A stretch of DNA of 47,391 nucleotides from Rossellomorea vietnamensis (GCF_001305855.1 NZ_LIXZ01000020.1:1-47391); one strand, 5' to 3'; shown: positions 30,708 through 39,064, counted from the first letter of the stretch. Translations and numbers: made by a program. The notes: a model not told the origin generated them from the letters alone.

Positions 30708-30938
30708 TTACTGAATGATATGATCTAATTCATGGTAGTCAGGATTTCTTTCCAGGCTCTCCTGACAATCTTCACAGATCGTTTTCACTTGGATGTCCCC
30801 GTTGTCCTGATAGTGAACCATATGTAACCGCTCTTCGTCCGTCAGCATATGAATCCCGAGCTGCTCGGAATGCACGGATACATTTGAAAGAGTCCCGACA
30901 TTTGTCCCGCAATGCCGACACTGGTAATGGATAGCCAT
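30708..30938 (-). CDS. fin: anti-sigma-F factor Fin
   Basis: Small forespore protein that inhibits sigma-F-RNA polymerase to help the switch to sigma-G (YabK in older lists). The 76-aa protein starts MAIHYQCRHCG, with two zinc-knuckle pairs, CRHC (residues 7-10) and CEDC (about 56-59), joined by LGIHMLTDEERLHMV. The start is ATG 30938, 6 nt after GGAGGG, equal in length to the B. subtilis protein; a longer reading to 30956 is rejected. A forespore-type promoter lies 30 nt upstream. Confidence 0.95.
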   Translation of the reverse strand: MAIHYQCRHCGTNVGTLSNVSVHSEQLGIHMLTDEERLHMVHYQDNGDIQVKTICEDCQESLERNPDYHELDHIIQ

Positions 30939-30967
30939 ATCTTTCCCTCCATACACATTTATACTGT

Positions 30968-30997
30968 TAGTATGAACCTGTTAGAAGGGAGTTATTC
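30968..30997 (-). promoter_or_regulatory. fin promoter, sigma-F/sigma-G type
   Basis: Minus strand: GAATA (30993-30997), 18-bp spacer, CATACTA (30968-30974); preceded by GGTT as sigma-F -10 elements often are. The distance to the ribosome site is right. Forespore control is known for fin in B. subtilis. Confidence 0.65.
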
Positions 30998-31051
30998 AAA
31001 GCGGTTAAAGGATTGAATATAGGAACCCTGGAAATTCAGTATATGACACGG

Positions 31052-31609
31052 TCAGTTGAATTTATTCATGACCTCAAGGAATGGTTTATCCAACCAGGCT
31101 TCACATGCTTCCACGCTTGAACAAATAGCTTTATCCAGTTCCGTCTGCTCTTCCTTCGAAAATTTACCCAGGACGTAATCCGGGACGCTCATTCCATTGG
31201 TCGGACGGTCGATGCCCACCCGCAGTCGATTAAATTGCTGGGAACCTAAATGGGCAATGGTCGATTTAATGCCATTATGCCCCCCGGCACTTCCCTTTTG
31301 CCTTAGTCTTAATTTTCCTACAGGCAAGTCCAGGTCATCATAAATGACAAGTAAATCTTCATCTTCAATTTCAAAATAATCCATCAGGGGTACAATGCTT
31401 TCTCCTGACACATTCATATACGTAAGCGGCTTTAACAGAACGACTTTTTCACCCTTATGATGATATGTGCCGTAAACCCCTTTAAACTTGGACTGATTTA
31501 ACGAAACGCCCAGTCGATCGGCTAGTGCATCTATAATAACGAAACCGATATTATGTCTCGTTTTCTCATATTGAGATCCCGGATTCCCGAGCCCAACGAT
31601 TAATTTCAT
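31052..31609 (-). CDS. pth: peptidyl-tRNA hydrolase
   Basis: Frees tRNA from peptidyl-tRNAs dropped by ribosomes; called spoVC in B. subtilis, where a mutant blocks spore coat formation. The product is 185 aa starting MKLIVGLGNPGSQYEKTRHNIGF, with the catalytic His in TRHN (about residue 20), PLTYMNVSGES and DDLDLPVGKLRLRQKGSAGGHNG. The start is ATG 31609, with AGGTG 6 nt upstream; the longer reading to 31660 runs into the ctc terminator. Confidence 0.97.
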   Translation of the reverse strand: MKLIVGLGNPGSQYEKTRHNIGFVIIDALADRLGVSLNQSKFKGVYGTYHHKGEKVVLLKPLTYMNVSGESIVPLMDYFEIEDEDLLVIYDDLDLPVGKLRLRQKGSAGGHNGIKSTIAHLGSQQFNRLRVGIDRPTNGMSVPDYVLGKFSKEEQTELDKAICSSVEACEAWLDKPFLEVMNKFN

Positions 31610-31650
31610 TTCTAACACCTCTTCTGACCTTATACCTCTAGAATAACGTA

Positions 31651-31680
31651 AAAAGCGCAACCTGCAAAAGGTTACGCCAA
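31651..31680 (-). terminator. ctc terminator
   Basis: Minus strand: GGCGTAACC-TTTTGCA-GGTTGCGC with one bulge, then TTTTT, between ctc and pth. Confidence 0.75.
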
Positions 31681-31692
31681 AAAATATTGATT

Positions 31693-32346
31693 TTACTCTT
31701 CCTTCGATTCACTTTCGTCACTGGCTTCCGATTCTCTTCCTTCTTCATTCTCAGGCGTGCCAGCTTCCTGCTCTTCACCACTGTCGATTTCTTCTTCTTG
31801 TCTTGGAGCAAGAATGGAAGCAATCGTGCGGTCATCCTCTTCATTAAGAGTGACGCTGTACTTATCACGGATATCGCTGATCGTTACCGTTTCTCCCACT
31901 TGGAGTTCGGTTACATCCACTTCTATGGATTCCGGAATATCCTTCGGTTTGGCTGTTACAGATACCTCATGCAACGGTTGCTGCATTACGCCACCGTCTT
32001 TTACGCCGGCTGCTTCTCCTACAAGCTCGATACGAACATCAGCATCGATTTCTTCTGACATATTCACAGCAAGGAAATCAACATGTGTGACTGCATCCTT
32101 CAGGTGATCCTGCTGGTAATCACTTAAAATGACGTTTTGTTTATTGCCATCTACGTTTAAAGAAATGATTCCGTTTCTTCCGACTTCACGAATCGTTTTA
32201 ATAAATGTAATGGCGTCTACCATAACTGGTGTATTATCTGCTTTGTAGCCGTATACGACTCCAGGGATATTCCCCTCATGTCTCAGCTTTGTTAATGAAG
32301 ATCGTTTAAAATCTTTCCTCGTATTTGCTTTTAATTCTGTTGCCAT
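31693..32346 (-). CDS. ctc: general stress protein Ctc, ribosomal protein bL25 family
   Basis: Binds 5S rRNA in the 50S subunit under stress and is part of the sigma-B regulon. The 217-aa protein has an N-terminal L25 beta-barrel (about residues 1-95, TELKANTRKDFKRSSLTKLR, GNIPGVVYGY). The C-terminal TL5-type domain (about 97-185) carries PKDIPESIEVDVTELQVGE. A long acidic Glu/Ser tail (about 186-217) follows. A sigma-B-type promoter lies directly upstream. Confidence 0.96.
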   Translation of the reverse strand: MATELKANTRKDFKRSSLTKLRHEGNIPGVVYGYKADNTPVMVDAITFIKTIREVGRNGIISLNVDGNKQNVILSDYQQDHLKDAVTHVDFLAVNMSEEIDADVRIELVGEAAGVKDGGVMQQPLHEVSVTAKPKDIPESIEVDVTELQVGETVTISDIRDKYSVTLNEEDDRTIASILAPRQEEEIDSGEEQEAGTPENEEGRESEASDESESKEE

Positions 32347-32403
32347 GTCTAATCCAACACCTTCCCTAATCTTTTATGTTAGTTAAAGTTCTATATATAG
32401 TAA

Positions 32404-32429
32404 TTACCCCAATCACATTTGAAATAAAC
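32404..32429 (-). promoter_or_regulatory. ctc promoter, sigma-B type
   Basis: Minus strand: GTTTAT (32424-32429), 14-bp spacer, GGGTAA (32404-32409), close to the sigma-B consensus GTTTAA-N12-14-GGGWAW, 57 nt from the ctc start. ctc is the classic sigma-B gene in B. subtilis. Confidence 0.7.
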
Positions 32430-32444
32430 ATAGAAAAAGATTTT

Positions 32445-32509
32445 GGAACGGCAGGATCGTTCCGTGAATGTCGCCATAAGAGCATTCATGCCTCCTTGAA
32501 GGGTGGAGG
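32445..32509. other. three successive short stem-loops between prs and ctc
   Basis: GGAACG-N7-CGTTCC (32445-32463), TGAATG-N12-CATTCA (32465-32488) and CCTCC-N9-GGAGG (32491-32509) lie end to end, between the prs terminator and the ctc promoter. No open frame is seen. Function unknown. Confidence 0.5.
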
Positions 32510-32516
32510 GAAATAC

Positions 32517-32553
32517 AAAAAAGAGCCTGTCCCAACCGAAGGGACAAGCTCTT
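32517..32553 (-). terminator. prs terminator
   Basis: Minus strand: AAGAGCTTGTCCC-TTCGGTT-GGGACAGGCTCTT, then TTTT; a 13-bp stem with one mismatch, 31 nt after prs. Confidence 0.9.
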
Positions 32554-32584
32554 CTTCCTATGCACAAACTACAAATATTAATTC

Positions 32585-33544
32585 TTAATCAAAAAGAGTG
32601 CTGACAGATTGTTGCTCGTAGATGCGGATGATCGCTTCGCTGATCAAAGGAGCCACTGACAGGGACTTCACTTTACTGATCATCTTCTCTTCCCCGAGCG
32701 GGATGGAGTTGGTTACAACCAGCTCTTTGATATTCGAGTTCTGGATGCGCTCGATGGCAGGGCCGGATAAAACCGGATGCGTACAGCAAGCAAAGACTTC
32801 TTTTGCTCCGTTTTCAACCAACGCATTGGCTGCCAGGGTAATCGTACCTGCAGTATCAATGATATCATCGATCAGGATCGCGATTTTCCCGTCGATATTC
32901 CCGACGATGTTCATCACTTCCGCCACATTCGGCTTCGGACGACGCTTATCAATGATCGCAATAGGAGCTTTCAGGCGTTCTGCAAGCTTACGTGCTCTTG
33001 TCACTCCTCCATGGTCCGGGGATACGATAACAAGATCTTCCGTGTTGAATCCTCTTTCTTCAAAGTAATCCGCTAAGATCGGCACACCCATGAGGTGATC
33101 GATCAGGATATCGAAGAAACCTTGAATTTGAGGAGCATGAAGATCCAATGTGATGACACGTGTAGCACCCGCTGTTTCTAATAGGTTCGCCACTAATTTA
33201 GCAGTGATCGGCTCACGCGCTCTCGCTTTACGGTCTTGTCTGGCATAACCATAGTAAGGCATCACGATATTAATCGTCTTGGCAGAAGCACGTTTCAGGG
33301 CATCCACCATGATCAGAAGCTCCATCAGGTTTTCATTTACCGGCTGACAAGTAGATTGAATGACAAATACATCACAACCACGGATACTTTCTTCGATATT
33401 GATTTGGATTTCACCGTCACTAAAACGTTTAACGGACGATTTACCTAATTCAACTCCTACTTCATCAGCAATTTCCTTTGCAAGATGGTAGTTTGAATTA
33501 AGAGAGAAGATTTTCAACTTGGAATTAATATAAGAGTTTGGCAT
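32585..33544 (-). CDS. prs: ribose-phosphate pyrophosphokinase (PRPP synthase)
   Basis: Makes PRPP from ribose-5-phosphate and ATP for purine, pyrimidine, His, Trp and NAD synthesis. The 319-aa protein is full length. It has the family signature in [16 protein letters not shown] (about residues 130-145), the flexible-loop [13 protein letters not shown] and the PRPP-binding loop [17 protein letters not shown] (about 220-236). It starts 13 nt after glmU with GGGAGG upstream, the conserved glmU-prs pair. Confidence 0.98.
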   Translation of the reverse strand: MPNSYINSKLKIFSLNSNYHLAKEIADEVGVELGKSSVKRFSDGEIQINIEESIRGCDVFVIQSTCQPVNENLMELLIMVDALKRASAKTINIVMPYYGYARQDRKARAREPITAKLVANLLETAGATRVITLDLHAPQIQGFFDILIDHLMGVPILADYFEERGFNTEDLVIVSPDHGGVTRARKLAERLKAPIAIIDKRRPKPNVAEVMNIVGNIDGKIAILIDDIIDTAGTITLAANALVENGAKEVFACCTHPVLSGPAIERIQNSNIKELVVTNSIPLGEEKMISKVKSLSVAPLISEAIIRIYEQQSVSTLFD

Positions 33545-33557
33545 TGTGGACCTCCCA

Positions 33558-34931
33558 TTATTTCTTATGATTTAGATTTTGAACATAATTTTCTTTATTT
33601 ACTTGGCGAGCTCTCGCAATGGAAAGAGACTCACCGGGAACATCCTCGGTAATGGTAGAACCAGCTGCAATGTATGCACCTTTCCCTACGTTGACAGGGG
33701 CAACCAGATTAGAATTGCAGCCTACAAATACACCATCTTCAATCTTTGTCAGGTGCTTATTCTTCCCATCATAGTTCACTGTGATCGAACCACACCCGAT
33801 ATTGACGTCACGTCCCACTTCAGCATCACCAATATAGCTTAAATGTGAGGCCTTACTCGCTTTACCGAATGTCGCTTTCTTGATTTCTACAAAGTTACCG
33901 ATCTTCACTTCATCTTCAATGGTAGAAGCAGGGCGGATATGAGCAAATGGCCCAATTTGAACATCCGCGCCGATCGAACTGTCATGAGCCACAGACTGCT
34001 TCAGGACTGTACGGTCCCCGATCTGACAATCCTTTACCTCGGAGTTCGGTCCGATCAAGGCATCTTCACCGATTGATGTGCTGCCTTGAAGCACTGTGCC
34101 GGGAAGGATCACGGTATCTCTTCCGATCGTTATATCCGCATCAATATACGTATTGTTTGGATCTTTGATCGTTACACCATTGCGCATATGGAATTCATTG
34201 ATGCGCTTTTTCATTGTGATCTCTGCTTGAGAAAGGGCGACACGATCGTTGACACCAAGAGTCTCATCAAAGTCACTTGTCTGATATGCACTGACGATTT
34301 CACCTTCCGATTGAAGGATCTCAATGACATCGGGCAAATAATATTCCCCTTGTACATTATCATTCGAAACCTTCTTAAGGGCATCGAATAACGCTTTATT
34401 ATCAAAACAATATGTGCCGGTATTAATTTCTTTCACGCTTCGTTCTTCTTCACTTGCATCTTTATGTTCCACAATGCGTTCCACTAATCCATCTTGGTTG
34501 CGGATGATCCGTCCGTATCCATCAGGGGATTCCGTATGACCCGTTAAAATAGTCGCTTTGGCACCCTGTCCTTCATGATGCTGCACAAGCGCTTCCATCG
34601 TCTCTCCTTTAATGAGTGGTGTATCACCACATACCACTAAAGTCGTACCTTCCAAGTCACCCAGGACATCTTCAGACTGCATCACAGCATGAGCTGTCCC
34701 TAATTGCTCAGCCTGAAGAGCGAAATCACTCTTGCCTTCTAAATGCGACTTCACAAGCTCAGCACCATGACCGATGATTGTGACAGTCTTCTCTATATGT
34801 AGTGTTGATATTTGGTCGACCACATGTTCCACCATCGGCTTGCCACACACAGGATGAAGAACTTTATAAAGCTTCGACTTCATTCTCGTCCCTTGTCCGG
34901 CAGCTAATATAACGGCATATCTATTTGTCAT
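33558..34931 (-). CDS. glmU: bifunctional GlcN-1-P acetyltransferase / UDP-GlcNAc pyrophosphorylase
   Basis: Makes UDP-N-acetylglucosamine for peptidoglycan and teichoic acid. The 457-aa protein begins [20 protein letters not shown], the nucleotidyltransferase loop. The uridyltransferase domain (about residues 1-230) also has [10 protein letters not shown] left-handed beta-helix acetyltransferase domain (about 250-445) follows with many hexapeptide repeats. The start is ATG 34931, 7 nt after GGAGG; upstream in-frame codons are not conserved. Repeat cluster B lies directly upstream. Confidence 0.97.
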   Translation of the reverse strand: MTNRYAVILAAGQGTRMKSKLYKVLHPVCGKPMVEHVVDQISTLHIEKTVTIIGHGAELVKSHLEGKSDFALQAEQLGTAHAVMQSEDVLGDLEGTTLVVCGDTPLIKGETMEALVQHHEGQGAKATILTGHTESPDGYGRIIRNQDGLVERIVEHKDASEEERSVKEINTGTYCFDNKALFDALKKVSNDNVQGEYYLPDVIEILQSEGEIVSAYQTSDFDETLGVNDRVALSQAEITMKKRINEFHMRNGVTIKDPNNTYIDADITIGRDTVILPGTVLQGSTSIGEDALIGPNSEVKDCQIGDRTVLKQSVAHDSSIGADVQIGPFAHIRPASTIEDEVKIGNFVEIKKATFGKASKASHLSYIGDAEVGRDVNIGCGSITVNYDGKNKHLTKIEDGVFVGCNSNLVAPVNVGKGAYIAAGSTITEDVPGESLSIARARQVNKENYVQNLNHKK

Positions 34932-35028
34932 TTTTGGTCCTCCAATAACCTTTTTATCCATAACGAATATATCCTAAAAACTCTACCATTTCAAGGATTC
35001 ATATAAAAGTACATATATTTGACAAACG

Positions 35029-35148
35029 AAAAGCGGAAGGGGCTCGCACTGGGGCGACAAGCATAAGACGAGGAACCCGGAAAGGCGTTCTTTGCCTTTT
35101 TGGGTTCCTCGGCTTATGACCTCGAGCCCCAAGCCCCTGGAGCTGGAC
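35029..35148 (+). repeat. 120-nt palindromic repeat, cluster B, unit 1 (AGGGGCT type)
   Basis: Exactly 120 nt between glmU and spoVG. Stems: outer AGGGGCT (35038-35044) / AGCCCCT (35132-35138); GGGG / CCCC (35051-35054 with 35127-35130); CATAAG / CTTATG (35062-35067 with 35113-35118); inner GAGGAACCC / GGGTTCCTC (35070-35078 with 35102-35110); apex AAAGGC / GCCTTT. Confidence 0.92.
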
Positions 35149-35155
35149 ATCACAG

Positions 35156-35275
35156 AAAAGCGGAGGCGGCTTGCTCAGGCCCGACAAGCATAAGGCGAAT
35201 CAACCGGAAAGGCGTCCTTTGCCTTTTTGGTTGATTTGACTTATGACCTCGAGGGACTAGCCGCCGGAGCTGGAT
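35156..35275 (+). repeat. 120-nt palindromic repeat, cluster B, unit 2 (GGCGGCT type)
   Basis: Exactly 120 nt, 7 nt after unit 1. Outer stem GGCGGCT / AGCCGCC, inner AATCAACC / GGTTGATT, apex AAAGGC / GCCTTT. It shares the invariant AAAAGCGGA, CGACAAGCATAAG, CTTATGACCTCGAG and GGAGCTGGAT segments. Confidence 0.92.
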
Positions 35276-35282
35276 ATCGCAG

Positions 35283-35327
35283 AAAAGCGGAGGCGGCTTG
35301 CTCAGGCCCGACAAGCATAAGGCGAAT
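35283..35327 (+). repeat. 120-nt repeat, cluster B, truncated 5' fragment
   Basis: The first 45 nt are identical to unit 2 (through AAGGCGAAT), 7 nt after it. Homology then stops abruptly. Confidence 0.88.
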
Positions 35328-35503
35328 TACCTTACTTCCATTTCCCAGCCCAAAACACCAGCTTTCCAAGAACAAACCTTTGTCGATTTTTCTTTACCTC
35401 AAAAACACAAAAAATCTATATTTAAAGGTTTCAACTCTTTAATGGCCTGGGTATACAAAAAACGTAAGAACCAACATTTTTGAAAATAGGGCTTTAAAAA
35501 GAC
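35328..35503. other. AT-rich intergenic remainder between repeat cluster B and spoVG
   Basis: No coding frame, palindrome or promoter that I can defend. It lies downstream of the spoVG terminator and upstream of glmU on the minus strand, so the glmU promoter should lie somewhere in 34932-35503. Confidence 0.4.
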
Positions 35504-35537
35504 AAAAAAAAGAGCCTTACAAAAGTAGGCTCTTGAT
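35504..35537 (-). terminator. spoVG terminator
   Basis: Minus strand: AAGAGCCTACTTTTGTAAGGCTCTT then TTTTTT; an AAGAGCCT / AGGCTCTT stem. Confidence 0.9.
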
Positions 35538-35550
35538 GCTATAGATCCTA

Positions 35551-35844
35551 TTAGGAAGCCCCAGCTTCTTCTAACTCAACTTCTTCAAGCTCTCCTAAAC
35601 GATGGTACTCAGCTAAAACGGCATCTTGGATCTTGCCGCGGGTACCCGAATTGATTGGATGAGCAATATCACGGAATTCTCCATCCGGAGTCCGCTTACT
35701 TGGCATCGCTACAAATAAGCCATTGTTCCCATCAATAACGCGAATGTCATGAACAACAAATTCATTATCCAGCGTAATAGATGCGATAGCTCTCATGCGA
35801 CCGTCGGTGTTTACTCGGCGTAATCTTACGTCTGTTACTTCCAT
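35551..35844 (-). CDS. spoVG: regulator SpoVG
   Basis: Small conserved nucleic-acid-binding protein that affects septation and sporulation, and virulence in other Firmicutes. The 97-aa protein starts [20 protein letters not shown], with [20 protein letters not shown] and [20 protein letters not shown]. The start is ATG 35844, with AAGGTGGTG upstream. It has its own sigma-H-type promoter preceded by an A/T tract and its own terminator, as in B. subtilis. Confidence 0.97.
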   Translation of the reverse strand: MEVTDVRLRRVNTDGRMRAIASITLDNEFVVHDIRVIDGNNGLFVAMPSKRTPDGEFRDIAHPINSGTRGKIQDAVLAEYHRLGELEEVELEEAGAS

Positions 35845-35884
35845 TCTGTTCACCACCTTTTTCCCTAGATGAAATCTACTCTAT

Positions 35885-35914
35885 GTATTCAACGAATTAT
35901 TTAGATATTCCTTC
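35885..35914 (-). promoter_or_regulatory. spoVG promoter, sigma-H type
   Basis: Minus strand: GAAGGAATA (35906-35914), 12-bp spacer, GTTGAATAC (35885-35893), against sigma-H consensus RNAGGAWWW-N11-12-RNNGAATWW (one mismatch). spoVG is a classic sigma-H gene. Confidence 0.8.
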
Positions 35915-35960
35915 TTAAATTGTAAAATTTTTTGAAAAATTTTATTTTTCTCATCTTTAT
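35915..35960. promoter_or_regulatory. A/T tract upstream of spoVG (possible AbrB site)
   Basis: Almost pure A and T, with runs such as AAAATTTTTTGAAAAATTTT, directly upstream of the -35. In B. subtilis an AT box in this position raises promoter strength and binds AbrB; here that role is inferred. Confidence 0.5.
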
Positions 35961-35995
35961 TTCTATTTCGTTTGAACTATACTTCTTTTTGATAC

Positions 35996-36028
35996 AAAAA
36001 AACACCCGTGAAGATTACTTCACGAGTG
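35996..36028 (-). terminator. ridA terminator
   Basis: Minus strand: CACTCGTGAAG-TAAT-CTTCACGGGTG (one G-U pair) then TTTTTTT. The stem overlaps the ridA stop codon. Confidence 0.92.
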
Positions 36029-36389
36029 CGATTACTTCAATTTCAACCTGGGCATCTTTAGGTAACCGGGCTACTTCCACACAAGAACGGGCCGGCTTGT
36101 GGTTGCTGAAATATTCCCCATACACTTCATTGATCGCCCCGAAATCATTCATATCCTTGATGAAGACCGTTGCTTTGATCACTGTTTCAAATGTGGCCCC
36201 AGCTTCCGTTAATACGGCTTGAAGATTGCGAAACACTTGATGAGTCTGCTCCACTACATCTCCTTCGATCATTGAACCTTCAGGCGTTAATGGGATTTGT
36301 CCTGAACTATAGAACAAATTATTAACGACAATACCTTGTGAATATGGACCAATTGCTGCTGGTGCTTCCTTAGTAGAAACTACACGCAT
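36015..36389 (-). CDS. ridA: 2-iminobutanoate/2-iminopropanoate deaminase RidA (YabJ)
   Basis: Hydrolyses reactive enamine/imine intermediates from PLP enzymes; in B. subtilis it is linked with purR. The 124-aa protein has the YjgF/RidA features [44 protein letters not shown] and the C-terminal [20 protein letters not shown], including the conserved substrate-binding Arg. It starts 15 nt after purR with GGGGAGG upstream. Confidence 0.96.
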   Translation of the reverse strand: MRVVSTKEAPAAIGPYSQGIVVNNLFYSSGQIPLTPEGSMIEGDVVEQTHQVFRNLQAVLTEAGATFETVIKATVFIKDMNDFGAINEVYGEYFSNHKPARSCVEVARLPKDAQVEIEVIALVK

Positions 36390-36404
36390 AGTAGATGCCT
36401 CCCC

Positions 36405-37241
36405 TTATGGTAGAAATGTTAGATTGGATTGAAAATAATTTCCTTCCGTTAAGGAAATCTGTTTATCCTTTTCATTTACATCAGACAATTTTAACAATGA
36501 AACATAATCATCCACCAGTCGACCGTCCATGCTATTGGATTCAACCAAAACCCCGATTCCCGACAAGGTGGCAGAAAACTCTTCCAACAGGTTTTTCATT
36601 CCATTGATGGTTCCGCCTGCCTTCATGAAATCATCTACAACCAATACTTTAGATCCTTCCTTCAAGCTTCTTTTAGAAAGAACCATGGATTGGATTCTCT
36701 TCGATGAACCTGACACATAATTGATACTCACTGTCGATCCTTCGGTTACACGGCTGTCCCGTCTGACAATGACCACTGGAACATTCAAATATGAGGCAAT
36801 CGCATTGGCAATCGGAATTCCCTTCGTTGCGACCGTCATAATGACATCAATATCTTTTTCAGCAAATGCAGATGCCAGTAATTTCCCGACACTCTTCATG
36901 AGCTGAGGATTACCAAGCAGGTCAGTCATATATAGATACCCGCCCGGTAATAGACGATCGGAGCTTTCCAAGTGAACACAAAGCTCTTCAATCATAGCCA
37001 TAGCTTCCTGACTGTTTACCTTTGGTACATATTTCACTCCACCTGCTGCCCCGGGAACGGTTTGGACCTTACCGACACCCCGTCCTTCAAATGTTTCCTT
37101 TACAATCGTCAAGTCCTCACTGATGGAAGATTTGGCAGAACCGTACCGTTCAGAGAAAAAAGTCAAAGGAACAAGTTGGTGGGGCCGTTCTAATAAATAG
37201 TGCGTCATATCAATCAATCGTTCGCTGCGCTTAAACTTCAC
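36405..37241 (-). CDS. purR: purine operon repressor PurR
   Basis: Represses purine genes, with PRPP as inducer. The product is 278 aa, with an N-terminal winged-helix domain (about residues 1-75, RSERLIDMTHYLLERPHQL, SSISEDLTIVKETF) and a phosphoribosyltransferase-like domain (about 76-278) containing the PRPP loop VVDDFMKAGGTINGM. The start is a GTG at 37241, 8 nt after GGAGG, giving MKFKRSERL as in B. subtilis MKFRRSGRL; a TTG lies one codon upstream. Two PurBox-like half-sites precede it, consistent with autoregulation. Confidence 0.96.
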   Translation of the reverse strand: MKFKRSERLIDMTHYLLERPHQLVPLTFFSERYGSAKSSISEDLTIVKETFEGRGVGKVQTVPGAAGGVKYVPKVNSQEAMAMIEELCVHLESSDRLLPGGYLYMTDLLGNPQLMKSVGKLLASAFAEKDIDVIMTVATKGIPIANAIASYLNVPVVIVRRDSRVTEGSTVSINYVSGSSKRIQSMVLSKRSLKEGSKVLVVDDFMKAGGTINGMKNLLEEFSATLSGIGVLVESNSMDGRLVDDYVSLLKLSDVNEKDKQISLTEGNYFQSNLTFLP

Positions 37242-37255
37242 CAAAGAAACCTCCT

Positions 37256-37300
37256 AAATCCGAATATTATAAAGTAAATATATCATTAATATACGGATTT
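37256..37300. promoter_or_regulatory. paired inverted PurBoxes before purR
   Basis: AAATCCGAATATT on the plus strand (37256-37268) and AAATCCGTATATT on the minus strand (37288-37300), facing each other over 19 bp. Both resemble the PurBox (AWWWCCGAACWWT). They lie just before the purR ribosome site. Confidence 0.65.
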
Positions 37301-37312
37301 CGGCAAGAGCTC

Positions 37313-38167
37313 TTAATCTCCAAGCATACGCACTGCGAAAACTTGATCACAAAACCCTCTTAAACCATTGTAGATTCGATGAAGTCTTGATTCATATTGC
37401 ACCAATCCATATACCGTAGGGCCGCTTCCGCTCATGAGGACGGCATCGGCACCAAACCGCTCCATTTGATCTTTTATCTGAGATACTTCCGGATGCATAT
37501 CCAATGTAACCGATTCGAGTACATTCCCGAGATTGGAGCAAATATCACGATAATTCCCATGTTCTAAAGCTGAAACCATTGCGTTCGTATCCGGATGTTG
37601 AATGTTTTTCAAATCCAGATTTTTATACACATCGGCTGTGGAAACGCCTATCGTCGGCTTTGCCAGGATCACCCAGCAGTTCGGCGGAGCAGGAAGATGT
37701 TTAATCTTCTCTCCTCTTCCCGACGCTAAAGCTGTCCCTCCATAAACACAGAAGGATACGTCCGATCCTATTTCTGCGCCAAGCTCTGCCAGTTCGTCCA
37801 TACTAAGACCTAAATCCCATAAGCGATTCAGCCCTTTCAAGGTTGCGGCTGCATCACTGCTTCCCCCTGCCAACCCTGCAGCTACAGGGATCACTTTGTC
37901 GATGGAAATCGCTACACCCTTCTTGATGTTCAATTTCTCTTTCAACAGATGTGCAGCCTGATAGGCAAGGTTTCTTCCATCGTCCGGCACAAATCGATTG
38001 TGAGAAAGAATTTTGATCGTATCGTCTGAAAGATTCGTCAGTTCAATTCTATCCGCTAAATCGATTGTCGTCATAACCATTTCAACTTCATGGTAACCAT
38101 CTGAACGTTTATGTAAAACATCAAGTGATAGGTTAATTTTTGCCGGCGCCTTTACTAATAACCTCAT
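37313..38167 (-). CDS. ispE: 4-diphosphocytidyl-2-C-methyl-D-erythritol kinase
   Basis: ATP-dependent step of the MEP isoprenoid pathway. The 284-aa GHMP kinase begins [29 protein letters not shown] and has the phosphate loop [17 protein letters not shown] (about residues 92-108) and the C-terminal [13 protein letters not shown]. Full length, ATG with AAGGTG upstream. It lies between sspF and purR, with a 71-nt gap to purR that holds the PurBoxes. Confidence 0.97.
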   Translation of the reverse strand: MRLLVKAPAKINLSLDVLHKRSDGYHEVEMVMTTIDLADRIELTNLSDDTIKILSHNRFVPDDGRNLAYQAAHLLKEKLNIKKGVAISIDKVIPVAAGLAGGSSDAAATLKGLNRLWDLGLSMDELAELGAEIGSDVSFCVYGGTALASGRGEKIKHLPAPPNCWVILAKPTIGVSTADVYKNLDLKNIQHPDTNAMVSALEHGNYRDICSNLGNVLESVTLDMHPEVSQIKDQMERFGADAVLMSGSGPTVYGLVQYESRLHRIYNGLRGFCDQVFAVRMLGD

Positions 38168-38311
38168 ATCATCACCTTCTTACCAATACTCTTTGTTATA
38201 TTGTATCATACACTTATTATAGAGAGTGTTAACTTCTAAACATACTCATATAAGTATGTTATTTTATCACGTAAAGTACTGATAGGAAAGATGGTCTTGC
38301 CCCCTATAAAC

Positions 38312-38354
38312 AAAGGCCGCCGGAAAAGCATGACACTTTTCAGGCGACCCTTTG
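38312..38354 (-). terminator. hairpin after sspF (possible terminator)
   Basis: Minus strand: AAAGG-GTCGCC-TGAAAAG, then a 7-nt loop, CTTTTCC-GGCGG-CCTTT; about 16 pairs. The following T run is broken (GTTTATA), so termination strength is uncertain. The rest of 38168-38398 shows no gene. Confidence 0.6.
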
Positions 38355-38398
38355 TATATGGCACTGATAAAAGATGTAATCCATATGTGTAAAAAGAG

Positions 38399-38581
38399 TT
38401 AGTGTGGATGGTTTTCTGAAAGCTGCCGGCTTGCGCGCTCAACTGCACGCTTTACCATATTCCCCGCGTCCCGGGACGTGATGCCGCCCCAGCCATCCTT
38501 CTGAACAACGTCATAGAATCCTAATTCCTGAGCGATTTCCTCTTTTAATTGATCAGACATGATCCCTCTTCTTCTACTCAT
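38399..38581 (-). CDS. sspF: small acid-soluble spore protein SspF (alpha/beta type)
   Basis: DNA-binding protein of the forespore. The 60-aa product starts [20 protein letters not shown] and carries the family helix-turn-helix ending [19 protein letters not shown]. It is near-identical in length to B. subtilis SspF (61 aa), with the same place between veg and ispE. The ribosome site AAGGAGG is very strong. A sigma-G-like -10 lies upstream. Confidence 0.96.
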   Translation of the reverse strand: MSRRRGIMSDQLKEEIAQELGFYDVVQKDGWGGITSRDAGNMVKRAVERASRQLSENHPH

Positions 38582-38611
38582 TGTCTACCTCCTTTAGATG
38601 CACCACATGGT

Positions 38612-38618
38612 TAGTATG
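38612..38618 (-). promoter_or_regulatory. sspF -10 element, sigma-G-like
   Basis: Minus strand CATACTA, an exact match to a sigma-G -10, 31 nt before the ATG. The -35 at 17-18 bp (ACATT/CATTT) is poor, so the assignment rests on the -10 and the gene's known forespore expression. Confidence 0.45.
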
Positions 38619-38679
38619 TGTACGTAAAGGACAAAAAATGTTGATACATCATATGTAAATCATGTATTTTTAAGCAAAT

Positions 38680-38709
38680 AAAAAAGCAGCAAACAATTGT
38701 CTACTGCTG
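38680..38709 (-). terminator. veg terminator
   Basis: Minus strand: CAGCAGTAGACAATTG-TTTGCTGC then TTTTTT; the stem begins inside the last veg codons. Confidence 0.8.
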
Positions 38710-38970
38710 GCTAAAGATGATATTTCCTGTTGCTTCATCATAAAATGTTAATTGAACTGTCTCAGTGAGAACATCTGCATAGCTGTAAGAAACTCGTTCG
38801 AACGCATTCTCTTCTTGATCCAGTTGAACCACGAATACAGAAGGATACGTTTCGGCTAGAACACCTGAACGCTCAATTGTTTTTCGACGTCCACCGTTTG
38901 CTTTAAGCATTAAACGTTTCCCCAGATTAGAATCAAGGGATCTTTTAATGTCGGCTAATGTTTTTGGCAT
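38701..38970 (-). CDS. veg: Veg protein (biofilm-related)
   Basis: An 89-aa SH3-like small protein starting [20 protein letters not shown], with [20 protein letters not shown] and [20 protein letters not shown]. Highly expressed in B. subtilis, where it stimulates biofilm genes through the SinR/SlrR circuit. Tandem strong promoters lie directly upstream, consistent with high expression. Confidence 0.95.
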   Translation of the reverse strand: MPKTLADIKRSLDSNLGKRLMLKANGGRRKTIERSGVLAETYPSVFVVQLDQEENAFERVSYSYADVLTETVQLTFYDEATGNIIFSQQ

Positions 38971-38994
38971 TTCGCTTCCACCTCACTGTTATTA

Positions 38995-39023
38995 AATATA
39001 ACACATTATGTAATTTTAGTCAA
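38995..39023 (-). promoter_or_regulatory. veg promoter, proximal
   Basis: Minus strand: TTGACT (39018-39023), 17-bp spacer, TATATT (38995-39000). Confidence 0.8.
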
Positions 39024-39034
39024 ATAAATTTATT

Positions 39035-39064
39035 ATTTTAACAAGAAGTATGAACACCTGTCAA
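39035..39064 (-). promoter_or_regulatory. veg promoter, distal
   Basis: Minus strand: TTGACA (39059-39064), 18-bp spacer, TAAAAT (39035-39040), 41 bp upstream of the proximal promoter. Confidence 0.6.

Noticed and set aside
34999..35187. A 62-aa minus-strand open frame in repeat cluster B
   Set aside because: Same reason: it is the translation of the repeat unit, with no domain and no ribosome site.
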